From NCBI GenBank assembly GCA_934699095.1, contig CAKUVI010000001.1, forward strand, positions 1 through 64,000: a DNA stretch of 64,000 bases. The letters are read 5' to 3'. Shown piece after piece: positions 40,792-50,017 of the stretch (position 1 is its first letter; every line of letters starts with the position of its first letter). A model generated the notes under the pieces. The model had not been told where the DNA came from. It searched no databases and was given only the letters and a program-made list of their open reading frames with translations. Origin of the DNA: an uncultured Bacteroidales bacterium (GTDB lineage: Bacteria > Bacteroidota > Bacteroidia > Bacteroidales > WCHB1-69). A program made the translations under genes and the position numbers.

Positions 40792-42909
40792 ATGAACAAC
40801 AGTAATGCAGATTATTTACAGACACCCATAGAGTTTTTAAAAGGGGTGGGGGAGAAGCGTGGAGCGGTGTTGCGAAAAGAGTTCAACATAGCCACTTTCG
40901 GAGATCTTTTATACTATTTTCCATACAGGCACATTGACAAATCGCATGTTTATCGCGTCAGTGATATTGTGAATGATGGTGGGTATATATTGTTGAAAGG
41001 CACAATAGGGAATGTTCAGATTCTCGGGCAGAACAGGGGGCGGCGTCTCAGTGCAACTTTTCAGGATGACACTGGTTCGATAGAATTAGTATGGTTCAAC
41101 GGTCTTAAGTGGGTTGCAGACGTGCTGAAGTCGCGCAGTGAGTTCGTGATATTTGGCAAACCTTCTCTGTTCAACGGACATTGGAACATGACACATCCCG
41201 AGTTAATAGATCCTAAGCAGCAGAGTGATTCGCCGATTTCAATGCGTTTTCAGCCTCTGTACAACACTTCAGAAATTGCCAAGAAGAAGTCGCTTGACAG
41301 CAAAGCCATTTCCAAGTTGGTGATGAATTTGCTTACGTCGCATAGTGAATACATAGTTGAGACGATGCCTCACGACATGGTTGAGGAATTGCATCTCATG
41401 CCGTTGCGGGAGGCGCTTGTGAACATTCACTATCCTGAGAGCAGTCAGAAATTGTCGCAAGCCACTTTGCGGCTCAAGTTTGACGAGCTTTTTTTTACAC
41501 AGCTAAGACTACTGAAGTTAAAACTGATAAACACCAACAAGTTCAAAGGCCATGTTTTCAGGCATGTTGGCGAGTATTTCAACAGGTTTTACAAGGAATG
41601 TCTGCCATTTGATCTCACAGGTGCGCAGAAACGAGTGCTGAGGGAAATCCGTGCTGATGTTGGCAGCGGTCATCAGATGAACAGGCTTTTGCAGGGTGAT
41701 GTGGGTAGCGGAAAGACCATAATAGCATTGTTCTCTATGCTTTTGGCCAAGGATAACGGTTTTCAGGCGTGTATGATGGCGCCTACAGAGATATTAGCCA
41801 CGCAGCACTACGAGAAGATTCGCAGGCAGGTTGAGCCACTTAAGTTGCGGGTTGAATTCCTGTCGGGATCCACAAGACCGGCAGCGCGGAAGAGAATACT
41901 TTCCGATTTGCAAAGCGGGGAAATAGACATACTGATAGGTACACACGCCTTGATTGAAGATCCTGTTGTTTTCAATAATCTTGGGATGGTGGTTATAGAC
42001 GAGCAGCACCGGTTCGGGGTGGAGCAACGCGCCCGTCTGTGGAGAAAAAGCGCAACGCCGCCTCACATTTTGGTCATGACCGCCACACCGATTCCGCGCA
42101 CTCTGGCCATGACGCTTTATGGTGATTTGGATGTCTCTGTCATAGATGAACTCCCCCAAGGCAGAAAACCGATAATAACTAAACATTTTTACGAGAAAGA
42201 CCGTTTGAAATTGTTTGGTTTTATGAGAAAACAGATAGAGACCGGGCGTCAGATATATGTGGTCTATCCTCTTATAAAGGAGTCGGAAGCTTTGGACCTA
42301 TTGGATTTGGAGGCAGGTTTTGATGCAATAACACGCTCTTTCCCTTCGCCGCAATACAGTGTCGGAGTTGTTCATGGCAAGATGAAAAATGAAGACAAGG
42401 AGTTGACAATGAATTATTTCAAAAACAATCAGATTCAGATTTTGTTGTCCACTACGGTCATAGAGGTTGGTATAGATGTGCCGAACGCGACGGTGATGGT
42501 GATTGAGAACGCTGAACGGTTCGGGCTCTCTCAGCTTCATCAGTTGCGCGGTCGTGTAGGGCGCGGTGCCGACCAGTCGTATTGCATATTGATGTCCAAG
42601 TACGAACTCTCAACAGAAGGCAGAAAGCGTCTTGATGCGATGGTGGAGACGAATGACGGTTTTGAAATAGCCAATTTCGATTTGCAGTTACGTGGACCAG
42701 GTGATTTACAGGGAACCCGCCAGAGCGGTATGCTGGATTTCAAAATCGCAGATCTGAGCAAGGATGAAAAGTTAGTGGTATATACCCGGAACTATGCCCA
42801 GCAGATTTTGGAGAAGGATCCGGATTTGACATTTCCGGAACATCAAAGGTTGTCGGAGACGTTAAAAAGGCAAGCTCAAAACAACACTGATTGGAGTGTA
42901 ATAAGCTAA
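40792..42909 (+). CDS. recG: ATP-dependent DNA helicase RecG
   Basis: Remodels stalled replication forks and branch-migrates Holliday junctions. The 705-residue protein has the N-terminal wedge/OB domain (about 10-155), with PIEFLKGVGEKRG near residues 11-23 and the conserved TGSIELVWFNGLKW near 94-107. Helicase domain 1 has Walker A LLQGDVGSGKTI near 299-310, APTEILATQHY near 329-339 and VVIDEQHRFGVEQR near 399-412. Domain 2 has TTVIEVGIDVPNATVMVIENAERFGLSQLHQLRGRVGRG near 553-591 (several linked motifs). The ATG at 40792 was used; upstream TTG codons in the same frame overlap the preceding gene. The end overlaps the converging lplA by 4 bases. Confidence 0.96.
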   Translation: MNNSNADYLQTPIEFLKGVGEKRGAVLRKEFNIATFGDLLYYFPYRHIDKSHVYRVSDIVNDGGYILLKGTIGNVQILGQNRGRRLSATFQDDTGSIELVWFNGLKWVADVLKSRSEFVIFGKPSLFNGHWNMTHPELIDPKQQSDSPISMRFQPLYNTSEIAKKKSLDSKAISKLVMNLLTSHSEYIVETMPHDMVEELHLMPLREALVNIHYPESSQKLSQATLRLKFDELFFTQLRLLKLKLINTNKFKGHVFRHVGEYFNRFYKECLPFDLTGAQKRVLREIRADVGSGHQMNRLLQGDVGSGKTIIALFSMLLAKDNGFQACMMAPTEILATQHYEKIRRQVEPLKLRVEFLSGSTRPAARKRILSDLQSGEIDILIGTHALIEDPVVFNNLGMVVIDEQHRFGVEQRARLWRKSATPPHILVMTATPIPRTLAMTLYGDLDVSVIDELPQGRKPIITKHFYEKDRLKLFGFMRKQIETGRQIYVVYPLIKESEALDLLDLEAGFDAITRSFPSPQYSVGVVHGKMKNEDKELTMNYFKNNQIQILLSTTVIEVGIDVPNATVMVIENAERFGLSQLHQLRGRVGRGADQSYCILMSKYELSTEGRKRLDAMVETNDGFEIANFDLQLRGPGDLQGTRQSGMLDFKIADLSKDEKLVVYTRNYAQQILEKDPDLTFPEHQRLSETLKRQAQNNTDWSVIS

Positions 42910-43898
42910 AAGAGCAGGTCTAAAACCTCTTCGGTGGTTGTGTTGTTGAAAAACCGGCTCACATTTTGTTCGTTCAGCACCTTTTCTATTGCGTTTTTAG
43001 TATGTTCGGTGCCGATTAGCGAATCTGCGAGAACCTGCGGATTCAGGTACCCGAAGAAATCCCCATAAAATCTAACATCGTATATTTTGCCGTTTTTCAC
43101 ATCTGTCACAGCCTGTATGATTCCTCCTTTGGTCCTGATTTTCTTGTTGAGTGCATATTGTGGGGAGTTTCCGAAGTTCCATTCCCAAGTCTGGTATTTG
43201 TTTTTTGCAAGAGATTCTATTGAAGTCGTCTCTTCGGAAGTCAGATTTTTCAGATATGTGTTTTGGTGTTCAGAGAGAAAAGAGGCAAGATAATCCATGA
43301 ATTCTGTAACGGACATCTTTTTTTTGAGATGTTCAGATATATTGGTGATGCGTTTTCTGACAGATTTAACAGCTTTGTCGGAAAATTTTGCCGGGTCAGC
43401 TCTCAAAGCGTCGGCAATATTTTTCTGTGTGGAAGAGAACAGCAGTGTGCCGTGTTCAAGTATCCGGTTTTTGTGGAAAGTCATGGCGTTTCCGGAGATT
43501 TTTTTGCCATCCACAACGATATCGTTACGACCGGAGAACTCGGCGGGTATGTTGAGAGAGTGGAGCCCGTCTAAGATGGGTTGGAGGAATTTGGAAAAGT
43601 CGATTTCGGGATCATTGTTTTCAGAGTTTTTGATAAAAGTGAAGTTTACATTGCCGAGGTCGTGGAAAACAGCACCGCCGCCAGTAAGTCGTCTGACGAC
43701 ATTCACTTTGTTGTTTTCCACATAGTCGAGATTGATTTCGGCGAGTGTGTTTTGGTGGCGGCCAATGACTATTGTGTTGTCATTCCGCCACAGCATGATG
43801 ATATCATCTTCGCTGTTGTGGAGCAGATACTCTTCGGTGGCGAGATTGAAATAAGGGGAATTGGAGTTCAGAATAACAAGTCGGATGGGGTTGGCCAT
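42906..43898 (-). CDS. lplA: Lipoate-protein ligase
   Basis: Activates and attaches free lipoate to E2 and glycine-cleavage H proteins. The 330-residue cytosolic protein has the catalytic domain (about 1-240), with LATEEYLL near residues 19-26, MLWRNDNTIVIGRHQNTLAEIN near 35-56 (residues beyond the first stretch vary), VVRRLTGGGAVFHDLGNVNFTFI near 68-90, the lipoyl-AMP-binding GRNDIVVDGKKISGNA near 123-138, and the C-terminal accessory domain (about 245-330) with WEWNFGNSP near 239-247. It lies 3 bases downstream of mutS in the same direction, so the two share a transcript, and it overlaps the converging recG by 4 bases. Confidence 0.93.
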   Translation of the reverse strand: MANPIRLVILNSNSPYFNLATEEYLLHNSEDDIIMLWRNDNTIVIGRHQNTLAEINLDYVENNKVNVVRRLTGGGAVFHDLGNVNFTFIKNSENNDPEIDFSKFLQPILDGLHSLNIPAEFSGRNDIVVDGKKISGNAMTFHKNRILEHGTLLFSSTQKNIADALRADPAKFSDKAVKSVRKRITNISEHLKKKMSVTEFMDYLASFLSEHQNTYLKNLTSEETTSIESLAKNKYQTWEWNFGNSPQYALNKKIRTKGGIIQAVTDVKNGKIYDVRFYGDFFGYLNPQVLADSLIGTEHTKNAIEKVLNEQNVSRFFNNTTTEEVLDLLF

Positions 43899-43901
43899 AA
43901 T

Positions 43902-46493
43902 CTATTTTTTTGTCAGAAGTTTTTGAATATCATTGAGTTTCATAAGAGCTTCCACGGGTGTGAGGGAGTTGATGTCGAGGTCAGTTATGATATCTTTTAC
44001 ATCTAAAAGGAGGGGATCGTCGAGGGCTATGAAGCTCAATTGGTAGCCGTCTGAAGGGTTGCTTTTGATTTCAGTTTTGTTGGATCTGTTGTTTTCCAGT
44101 TGTTGGAGTATTTCCTGTGCGCGGCGGAGCACTGACGCTGGCATTCCGGCCATTCTGGCCACATGGATGCCGAAGCTGTGTTCGCTGCCTCCTTTTTCGA
44201 GTTTGCGCAGGAAGAAGATCTTGTTGTTGATTTCTTTAACTGACACGTGGTAGTTCTTTATTCTTGGGAACTGTTCTGCCATGTCGTTGAGTTCGTGGTA
44301 GTGGGTTGCGAAGAGCACTTTGGCGCGGTGGTTCGGATTTTCGTGCAGGTACTCAGTGATTGACCACGCAATGGATATTCCGTCGTAAGTGCTTGTGCCG
44401 CGGCCTATCTCGTCCAACAAGACCAAGCTGTTGTTGGTCACGTTGTTCAGGATATTGGCTGTCTCGTTCATCTCAACCATGAAGGTAGATTCGCCCGTTG
44501 AAATGTTGTCGGAGGCTCCTACACGGGTGAATATCTTGTCGGTGATTCCGATGGAGCATCTCTTGGCTGGCACGTAGCATCCCATTTGGGCCATCAGAGT
44601 GATCAAGGCGGTTTGGCGCAGCAGTGCTGATTTGCCTGACATGTTGGGACCTGTAATGACAATAATTTGTTGTTTTTCATTGTCTAAATATACATCGTTT
44701 GGCACGTAAGGCTGTTCGGGCGGCAGTTGTCGTTCAATGACGGGGTGTCTTCCTTCTTTAATATCTATGATTCCGTCGGTTGTGATGTCAGGTTTCACAT
44801 AGTTGTATTGGGTCGCGCAGTATGCGAAGTTGCAGAGCACGTCAAGTCGTGCAGCTAACCTTGCGTCATTTTGGATTGTAGTGATATAGTCGGAGAGGCT
44901 GAGCATAAGCTCATTGTAGAGTCTCAGTTCGATTTCCAGGATTTTGTCTTGGGCACTGAGGATTTTGGTCTCGAGGTTTTTGAGCTCTTCGGTTATATAT
45001 CGTTCGCTGCCGGTGAGGGTTTGTTTGCGAACCCATTCTGGGGGCACTTTTGCCTTATGGAGGTTAGATACTTCCAAATAGTATCCGAAAACGTTGTTGA
45101 AGCCTATCTTGAGTGAGTTGATGCCTGTTCTTTCGGCTTCGCGTCGTTGAATGTCGGACAGTATATCTTTGCTGTTTGTGGCCAAGTCGGACAGTTCATC
45201 CAATTCTGCGTCAACGCATCTTTTGAAGATGCCGCCCTTGCTTGGAACCACGGGTGAATCTTCGCGGATCTCCTTCTCGATTCGTTCGCAGACGATCTTG
45301 CAGGGGTTCAGTTGTTCGGATATTTTAGCCAATGTGGGGTTTTGTGCCGAATCGCAGAGCTCTTTCAGCTTTTCGACGCTTCTGAGGGATGCGGCAAGTT
45401 GGAGCATCTCGCGTGGGTTGATTTTCCCGACAGCTATTTTAGACACTAACCGTTCCAAATCGCCCATCGTTTTGAATGAGCCTGACAGTTTTTCGGTGAA
45501 TTTTTTGTTTTTGATAAGATATTCTACAACAGAAAGACGTTCATCAATGAGCGATTTCTGCTTGAGCGGCATCAAGATCCATTTTCTGAGCAGTCGAGAG
45601 CCCATGGGAGTCTGGGTTTCATCCAACACTTGAAGCAGTGTGATGGCGTTCTCGTTGGGGGTGTGTATGAGTTCAAGGTTGCGTATGGTGAATTTGTCGA
45701 GCCACACATAGAGATCCTCTTCAATGCGGCTGACTTTTGTGATATGCTTGAGTTGGTGATTTTGGGTTTCGTGTATGTAGTGGAGTGCGGCGCCGGCAGC
45801 TATGATTGCGAATTTTAGTTCATCAACTCCGAAACCTTTCAGGGAGTTGGTCTGGAAATGTTGCGTGAGTATGTCGTTGGCGTAGTCGTTGGTGAACACC
45901 CAGTCGTCGAGTTGGGTCAGAAGCATTTTTTCGCCAAACCTCTCTTTGAAGGCTTTTGTCTTGCCGCGTTGGATGACAAGTTCTGAGGGCTTGAAGTTCT
46001 GGAATAGCTTGTCTATATAGTCGTCGTTGCCTTCTGCAATGTAGAATTCTCCTGTGGAGATGTCAAGAAAGGCGATTCCAGACACTTTGTCGGTAAGTTG
46101 GATTGCGGCCAGAAAGTTATTCTCCCGTTGCTCTAAAACTTTGTCGTTGACTGACACACCGGGGGTTACCAATTCTGTGATACCGCGTTTCACTATGGTC
46201 TTGGCTAATTTGGGGTCTTCAAGTTGCTCGCAGATTGCCACGCGCTGGCCTGCGCGAACCAACTTTGGAAGGTATGTGTCTAATGCATGGTATGGGAAAC
46301 CCGCCAGATCTGTCCTGTTCTCATTCTTGCCGTGTTTAGTGAGAATGATACCCAATATTTTGGAAGCTTTTACGGCATCTTCACCGTAAGTTTCGTAGAA
46401 ATCACCCACTCTGAACAGCAGAATTGCATCAGGATGCAACGATTTGAAGTGGTTGTATTGTTTCATCAAAGGAGTTTGGGAAGACTTTTCCAT
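43902..46493 (-). CDS. mutS: DNA mismatch repair protein MutS
   Basis: Recognises mismatches and small loops and starts repair with MutL. The 863-residue length is normal for MutS1. The start at 46493 gives MEKSSQTPLMKQYNHFK; a longer frame to 46529 contains the promoter and is rejected. The mismatch-reading Phe-x-Glu motif is present as FYETYGEDA near residues 36-44. The connector, lever and clamp domains follow (about 130-555). The ATPase domain has Walker A VITGPNMSGKS near 612-622, ST-rich STGESTFMVEM near 663-673, Walker B LVLLDEIGRGTSTYDG near 690-705 and the conserved ATHYHEL near 729-735. The short C-terminal region is typical. Confidence 0.97.
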   Translation of the reverse strand: MEKSSQTPLMKQYNHFKSLHPDAILLFRVGDFYETYGEDAVKASKILGIILTKHGKNENRTDLAGFPYHALDTYLPKLVRAGQRVAICEQLEDPKLAKTIVKRGITELVTPGVSVNDKVLEQRENNFLAAIQLTDKVSGIAFLDISTGEFYIAEGNDDYIDKLFQNFKPSELVIQRGKTKAFKERFGEKMLLTQLDDWVFTNDYANDILTQHFQTNSLKGFGVDELKFAIIAAGAALHYIHETQNHQLKHITKVSRIEEDLYVWLDKFTIRNLELIHTPNENAITLLQVLDETQTPMGSRLLRKWILMPLKQKSLIDERLSVVEYLIKNKKFTEKLSGSFKTMGDLERLVSKIAVGKINPREMLQLAASLRSVEKLKELCDSAQNPTLAKISEQLNPCKIVCERIEKEIREDSPVVPSKGGIFKRCVDAELDELSDLATNSKDILSDIQRREAERTGINSLKIGFNNVFGYYLEVSNLHKAKVPPEWVRKQTLTGSERYITEELKNLETKILSAQDKILEIELRLYNELMLSLSDYITTIQNDARLAARLDVLCNFAYCATQYNYVKPDITTDGIIDIKEGRHPVIERQLPPEQPYVPNDVYLDNEKQQIIVITGPNMSGKSALLRQTALITLMAQMGCYVPAKRCSIGITDKIFTRVGASDNISTGESTFMVEMNETANILNNVTNNSLVLLDEIGRGTSTYDGISIAWSITEYLHENPNHRAKVLFATHYHELNDMAEQFPRIKNYHVSVKEINNKIFFLRKLEKGGSEHSFGIHVARMAGMPASVLRRAQEILQQLENNRSNKTEIKSNPSDGYQLSFIALDDPLLLDVKDIITDLDINSLTPVEALMKLNDIQKLLTKK

Positions 46494-46511
46494 ACCGATT
46501 TTTTTACCCCG

Positions 46512-46519
46512 CGAAAGTA
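46512..46519 (-). promoter_or_regulatory. -7 like promoter element for mutS
   Basis: TACTTTCG on the minus strand is a one-base variant of TAnnTTTG, 18 bases before the chosen mutS ATG. It supports the shorter MutS start. Confidence 0.5.
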
Positions 46520-46716
46520 CAATTTTCATTTGGATTTTTCGCCTTCTTTTCCCTATTTTATTGATTTTTTAGTGATAATTATGATTTGTTAACACATATT
46601 TTAATGTTATCATTTTTTTTCTGCATATTGATGTAAAAAATCATTGCTGTTAAATGAACGTAGGTTTTTGTTAAGCATTTTAAATGTTACTTTTTTCTTG
46701 ATAAAAACTGCGGTAA

Positions 46717-46754
46717 AGCGAGAGAAAAGAAAGCTAGCTTGCTTTTCTCTCGCT
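46717..46754. repeat. Long inverted repeat (13-bp perfect stem, extended by inner palindrome)
   Basis: agcgagagaaaag (46717-46729) pairs with 46742-46754, with an inner perfect palindrome aagctagctt at 46731-46740 and one mismatch between the two. The whole 38-base element can form one long hairpin. There is no T tract right after it on either strand, so it is not a standard terminator. Confidence 0.85.
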
Positions 46755-46804
46755 CAATCGCAATTTTCTTTGGGGTTATCAAAGAAAGTAAAGGAGAAAA
46801 AATG

Positions 46805-46834
46805 GCATAATTTAAACATAAGTTTAAATTATGC
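46805..46834. repeat. Perfect 13-bp inverted repeat with 4-base loop
   Basis: gcataatttaaac (46805-46817) pairs perfectly with gtttaaattatgc (46822-46834), loop ataa. It lies about 110 bases downstream of the rodA stop in the minus direction and is AT-rich with no T tract of note. Confidence 0.85.
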
Positions 46835-46946
46835 AAAATATATTTTCATTCTGAATTTAGAAAGGATGGCTGTTATACCGTGGTGGTCAATCATGTGATG
46901 GGAATAATTTCTGAAAACGATATTCCTTGACAGTGTTTTTTTCTAA

Positions 46947-48203
46947 TCAGTTGTCGTTGAACTTGATGAAGCAGAACAGCATCATGGTGAAGGCCCAGAG
47001 AGATGAGCCGCCGTAGCTGATCAGCGGCAGAGGTATGCCGATGATGGGCAGCAGTCCGATGGTCATGCCGATGTTGATGAAGAAATGGACTATGAAGATG
47101 CCTGCAATTCCATAGCCGTAGTACCTGACAAAAGGGTTCCGTTGTTTTTCCGACAATTTCAGTATTCTGAAAATCAGAGCGCCGTAAAGGCCGAAAATTA
47201 CGATTGTGCCGAAAAAGCCCCATTCCTCACCAATAGCGCAGAAGATGAAGTCGGTGCTCTGTTCGGGCACGAACTTGAGCTTTGTCTGTGTGCCGTTCAG
47301 GTATCCTTTTCCGAACACGCCTCCGGATCCGATTGCTATTTTGGATTGGTTAAGGTTGAAATCGGCGCCCAGCGGGTCGGATGTGTTTCCTAAAATGGTG
47401 TCGATACGTTGCTTTTGGTGTGGTTCAAATCCTTTTTCGTAAAAAATGTTCACTGAAAAAATGAATACAATGCTAAGGAGCAGTATCAGTATGTTACGAT
47501 GGTATTTTTTTCGTTGTCTTCTGTCGGCGATCATGATTACGATGAAGGCCAGCACGACAATGGCTATGGCGTATATTTCGTTGAATATAAGTGTGACAAG
47601 GGTCAGGACAGCGGCTATTATTCCCAACACTAAGAACTGGGTGCTCAGGCCTTCCCTGTAGAACAGAATTATGAACGAAGCGAACACAAGAGCGGAGCCG
47701 GCGTCATGTTGCAGCATGACCACAATCACAGGTATTAGAATCAGCAGAAACTGGGCAACCCACATGTAGCGGCGTTGGTTGTCGGTTTTGCCCTCCTGCA
47801 TGAACTTGGCCAGCGTGAGGGCGGTGGCGAACTTCATGAACTCGGTGGGCTGTATGCTGAAGCTCCCGATTTTTATCCACGACTTGGCGCCGTTGATTTC
47901 GGCGCCTATAAACAGAACCAGCACCATCAGGAGCAGGCAGAACAGGTAGAAAAAGTAGGCGTAGTGCTGTATTATGCGACCATCGACAAGCAGGATTATG
48001 ATTGCCATGACAAACGATGTTCCGATCCAGATCATCTGTTTGCCGTAGAGTTGGTTGAAATCAAATATCGGGAGGGAAGTGCCTTGTATGCAGCAGGTGG
48101 AGTAAATGGTAAGCCATCCAATGAAGACTAATGCGAGGTAATAACCTATCAGTCTGACATCAAAGCCCTTGGAGATTTTATTATAAGGTTCTATTTTTGG
48201 CAT
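46947..48203 (-). CDS. rodA: Rod shape-determining protein RodA (SEDS glycosyltransferase)
   Basis: SEDS-family peptidoglycan polymerase that works with PBP2 in lateral wall growth, in the inner membrane. The 418-residue protein has about ten hydrophobic segments. Family hallmarks are the GAEINGAKSWIKIG stretch near residues 101-114 followed by SIQPTEFMK near 117-125, and IGMTIGLLPIIGIPLPLISYGGSS near 380-403, the classical SEDS C-terminal signature. The periplasmic loop with GKGYLNGTQTKLKFVPEQSTDFIFCAIGEEWGF (about 298-330) holds the conserved PEQ/TDFIF/GEE motif with the catalytically important Glu/Asp environment. It is 5 bases downstream of the PBP2 gene, its expected partner. Confidence 0.95.
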   Translation of the reverse strand: MPKIEPYNKISKGFDVRLIGYYLALVFIGWLTIYSTCCIQGTSLPIFDFNQLYGKQMIWIGTSFVMAIIILLVDGRIIQHYAYFFYLFCLLLMVLVLFIGAEINGAKSWIKIGSFSIQPTEFMKFATALTLAKFMQEGKTDNQRRYMWVAQFLLILIPVIVVMLQHDAGSALVFASFIILFYREGLSTQFLVLGIIAAVLTLVTLIFNEIYAIAIVVLAFIVIMIADRRQRKKYHRNILILLLSIVFIFSVNIFYEKGFEPHQKQRIDTILGNTSDPLGADFNLNQSKIAIGSGGVFGKGYLNGTQTKLKFVPEQSTDFIFCAIGEEWGFFGTIVIFGLYGALIFRILKLSEKQRNPFVRYYGYGIAGIFIVHFFINIGMTIGLLPIIGIPLPLISYGGSSLWAFTMMLFCFIKFNDN

Positions 48204-48208
48204 GACAG

Positions 48209-50017
48209 CTATTTGATTGACAGTTCTTTCATTCTTTTTTCCAGATCGGTGCGTTCAACCTTGCGGTTGATATAGAATTCGGCCATCAGGCTGGCGATAG
48301 GGCAGGCCACTGTAGCTCCGAAGCCGCCGTTTTCAACGAGGCAGAAAATCACTATTTCGGGGTTGTTGGCAGGAGCTATGAGGGCGAACACCGAGTGGTC
48401 GCGGCCGTGCGGATTCTGCGCCGTGCCGGTCTTTCCGGCAACTTCTATTCCCGGAATCTGGGCACCGCGCCCGGTACCGGCGGTGACCACCTGCTTCATT
48501 CCCTGAAGTACCGTGCGGAAATGCTGCGGCTCGATTTTTGAATACACTTTCTCGTTGAATTGTGTGTTAAGACTGTCACGATGTCCGATGGCACGTACTA
48601 TGTGGGGCCGTATGTAGTAGCCTTCGTTAGCTATTACTGCCAACATGTTGGCCATCTGAAGCGGGGTCACGGCAGCTTCGCCCTGACCGATGCCCATCGA
48701 CACCACTGTGTTTCCGTTCCAACTGTTGTTGTATTTCTTGTCGAAGTATTCCGCTGTGGGAATGCGCCCTTTCAGCTCATAGGGCAGGTCTGTGTCGAAG
48801 ACCTTCAGGAATCCCATGGATTCCATATAGTCTAACCAGGCTGTGTAGGCTTCGTCTATGTTTTTGTATTTCACCCTGTTGGACAAGATGTTGTAGTAAG
48901 CGCGGCAGAAAAATGTGTTGCAGGAGCGCTGTATTGCGGTGTAGATGTTAAGTCCTCCGCAGTTGTGACAGTGCACCACGTGGCTTCCGATGTGATAGCC
49001 GCCGCCCGAGCATGAATAGACGCTTGATGGTGTTATGATGTGCTCCTGCAAGGCTATCAGTCCGTTCGCTAACTTAAAGGTTGAGCCGGGCGGATAGCTG
49101 GCTTGGAGCGCTCTGTTGAAAAGGGGTTTTTCGGGGTCGGCTATGAGTTTTCCGTAGTTTTTGGGACGAGCGGTGCCGACCAGGAGATTAGGGTCGTAGT
49201 TCGGACTTGACACGAGGCACAATATCTCGCCGGTTTTGGGCTCTATGGCCACGATGCTGCCTCTTTTTCCCTTCATCAGCTCTTCCCCGTAGCGCTGCAA
49301 CTGCATGTCAAGGGTGCTCCAGATGGATGTGCCGGGCACTGCCTGTACATTCTCCGCACCCTCTGCATAGTCGCCCACTACGCGGTTGTGTACGTCCACA
49401 AGCTTCTTTTCCTTGCCTTTCACTCCGCGCAAAACCGACTCGTAGGCCTTCTCGATGCCGCTTTTGCCGATGTAATCGCCCATGGCGTAGTAGTTGTCGT
49501 TTTCGACGTCGCGTTCGTCAACCTCGCTTACATAGCCCAAAATGTGCGCTGCAATGGGTTGTGGGTAGGAACGCAGCGTTCGGTTTTGCACGAAAAAGCC
49601 TGGGAATTCCGACATTTTCTCCTGAAGATAGCCGTAGTCCTCCTTTGAAATCTGCTGCTTGAAAAGAGATGGCACACTCTTTGAGTAGGCTTCAGCCTTT
49701 GCCAGTTTCGTGCGAACATCCTCTATCTCCATGTCAAGCACGCGGCACAATTCAGCAGTGTCGAAAGCCCGGATGTCTTTGGGAATGATCATAAGATCGT
49801 AGGCGGCGTCGTTATATACTAACAACGAGTCATTTCTGTCGTAGATGAAACCGCGTGCCGGATGGATGGTCACTTCGCGGATGGCATTCTTGACAGCCTT
49901 GTCCTTGTAGGAACGGTTCAATACCTGCAGATTGAACAGCCGTATTGTGTAGATGCCCAGAAGTATCCCCAATGCAGCTAAAATAATGTAATATCTTTTA
50001 CTGTTGTCTTGGGCCAT
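48209..50017 (-). CDS. mrdA: Penicillin-binding protein 2 (class B transpeptidase)
   Basis: Peptidoglycan transpeptidase of the elongation machinery, anchored in the inner membrane by one N-terminal helix (about residues 9-27). The 602-residue length fits PBP2. The dimerisation domain (about 45-220) includes the conserved IHPARGFIYDRND near residues 51-63. The transpeptidase domain has Ser312 in PPGSTFK, the SCN triad near 367, and Lys529 in GKTGTAQ. It is followed by rodA after 5 bases and preceded directly (no gap) by the polyprenyl synthase gene, making a compact three-gene unit. The usual mreBCD genes are not next to it in this window. Confidence 0.95.
   Translation of the reverse strand: MAQDNSKRYYIILAALGILLGIYTIRLFNLQVLNRSYKDKAVKNAIREVTIHPARGFIYDRNDSLLVYNDAAYDLMIIPKDIRAFDTAELCRVLDMEIEDVRTKLAKAEAYSKSVPSLFKQQISKEDYGYLQEKMSEFPGFFVQNRTLRSYPQPIAAHILGYVSEVDERDVENDNYYAMGDYIGKSGIEKAYESVLRGVKGKEKKLVDVHNRVVGDYAEGAENVQAVPGTSIWSTLDMQLQRYGEELMKGKRGSIVAIEPKTGEILCLVSSPNYDPNLLVGTARPKNYGKLIADPEKPLFNRALQASYPPGSTFKLANGLIALQEHIITPSSVYSCSGGGYHIGSHVVHCHNCGGLNIYTAIQRSCNTFFCRAYYNILSNRVKYKNIDEAYTAWLDYMESMGFLKVFDTDLPYELKGRIPTAEYFDKKYNNSWNGNTVVSMGIGQGEAAVTPLQMANMLAVIANEGYYIRPHIVRAIGHRDSLNTQFNEKVYSKIEPQHFRTVLQGMKQVVTAGTGRGAQIPGIEVAGKTGTAQNPHGRDHSVFALIAPANNPEIVIFCLVENGGFGATVACPIASLMAEFYINRKVERTDLEKRMKELSIK

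Larger units (their letters stand above)
46494..46946. other. 453-base intergenic region with three inverted repeats, no supported gene
   Basis: Between mutS and rodA (both on the minus strand). It holds the mutS promoter at 46512-46519, an AT-rich stretch to about 46710, then inverted repeats at 46717-46754, 46765-46787 and 46805-46834. A plus-strand frame of 84 codons (46644-46898) crosses the repeats but has no promoter, no family match and biased composition, so I do not call it a gene. Confidence 0.6.

Noticed and set aside
46494..46529. Longer MutS start
   Set aside because: The extension would translate the likely mutS promoter, and the family start resembles MEKSSQTPLMKQY.
46644..46898. 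Plus-strand open frame of 84 codons in the mutS-rodA gap
   Set aside because: It is made largely of the inverted repeats, has no promoter or start context, and its composition is Lys/Phe/Leu-rich as expected from AT-rich non-coding DNA. I treat the region as repeats.
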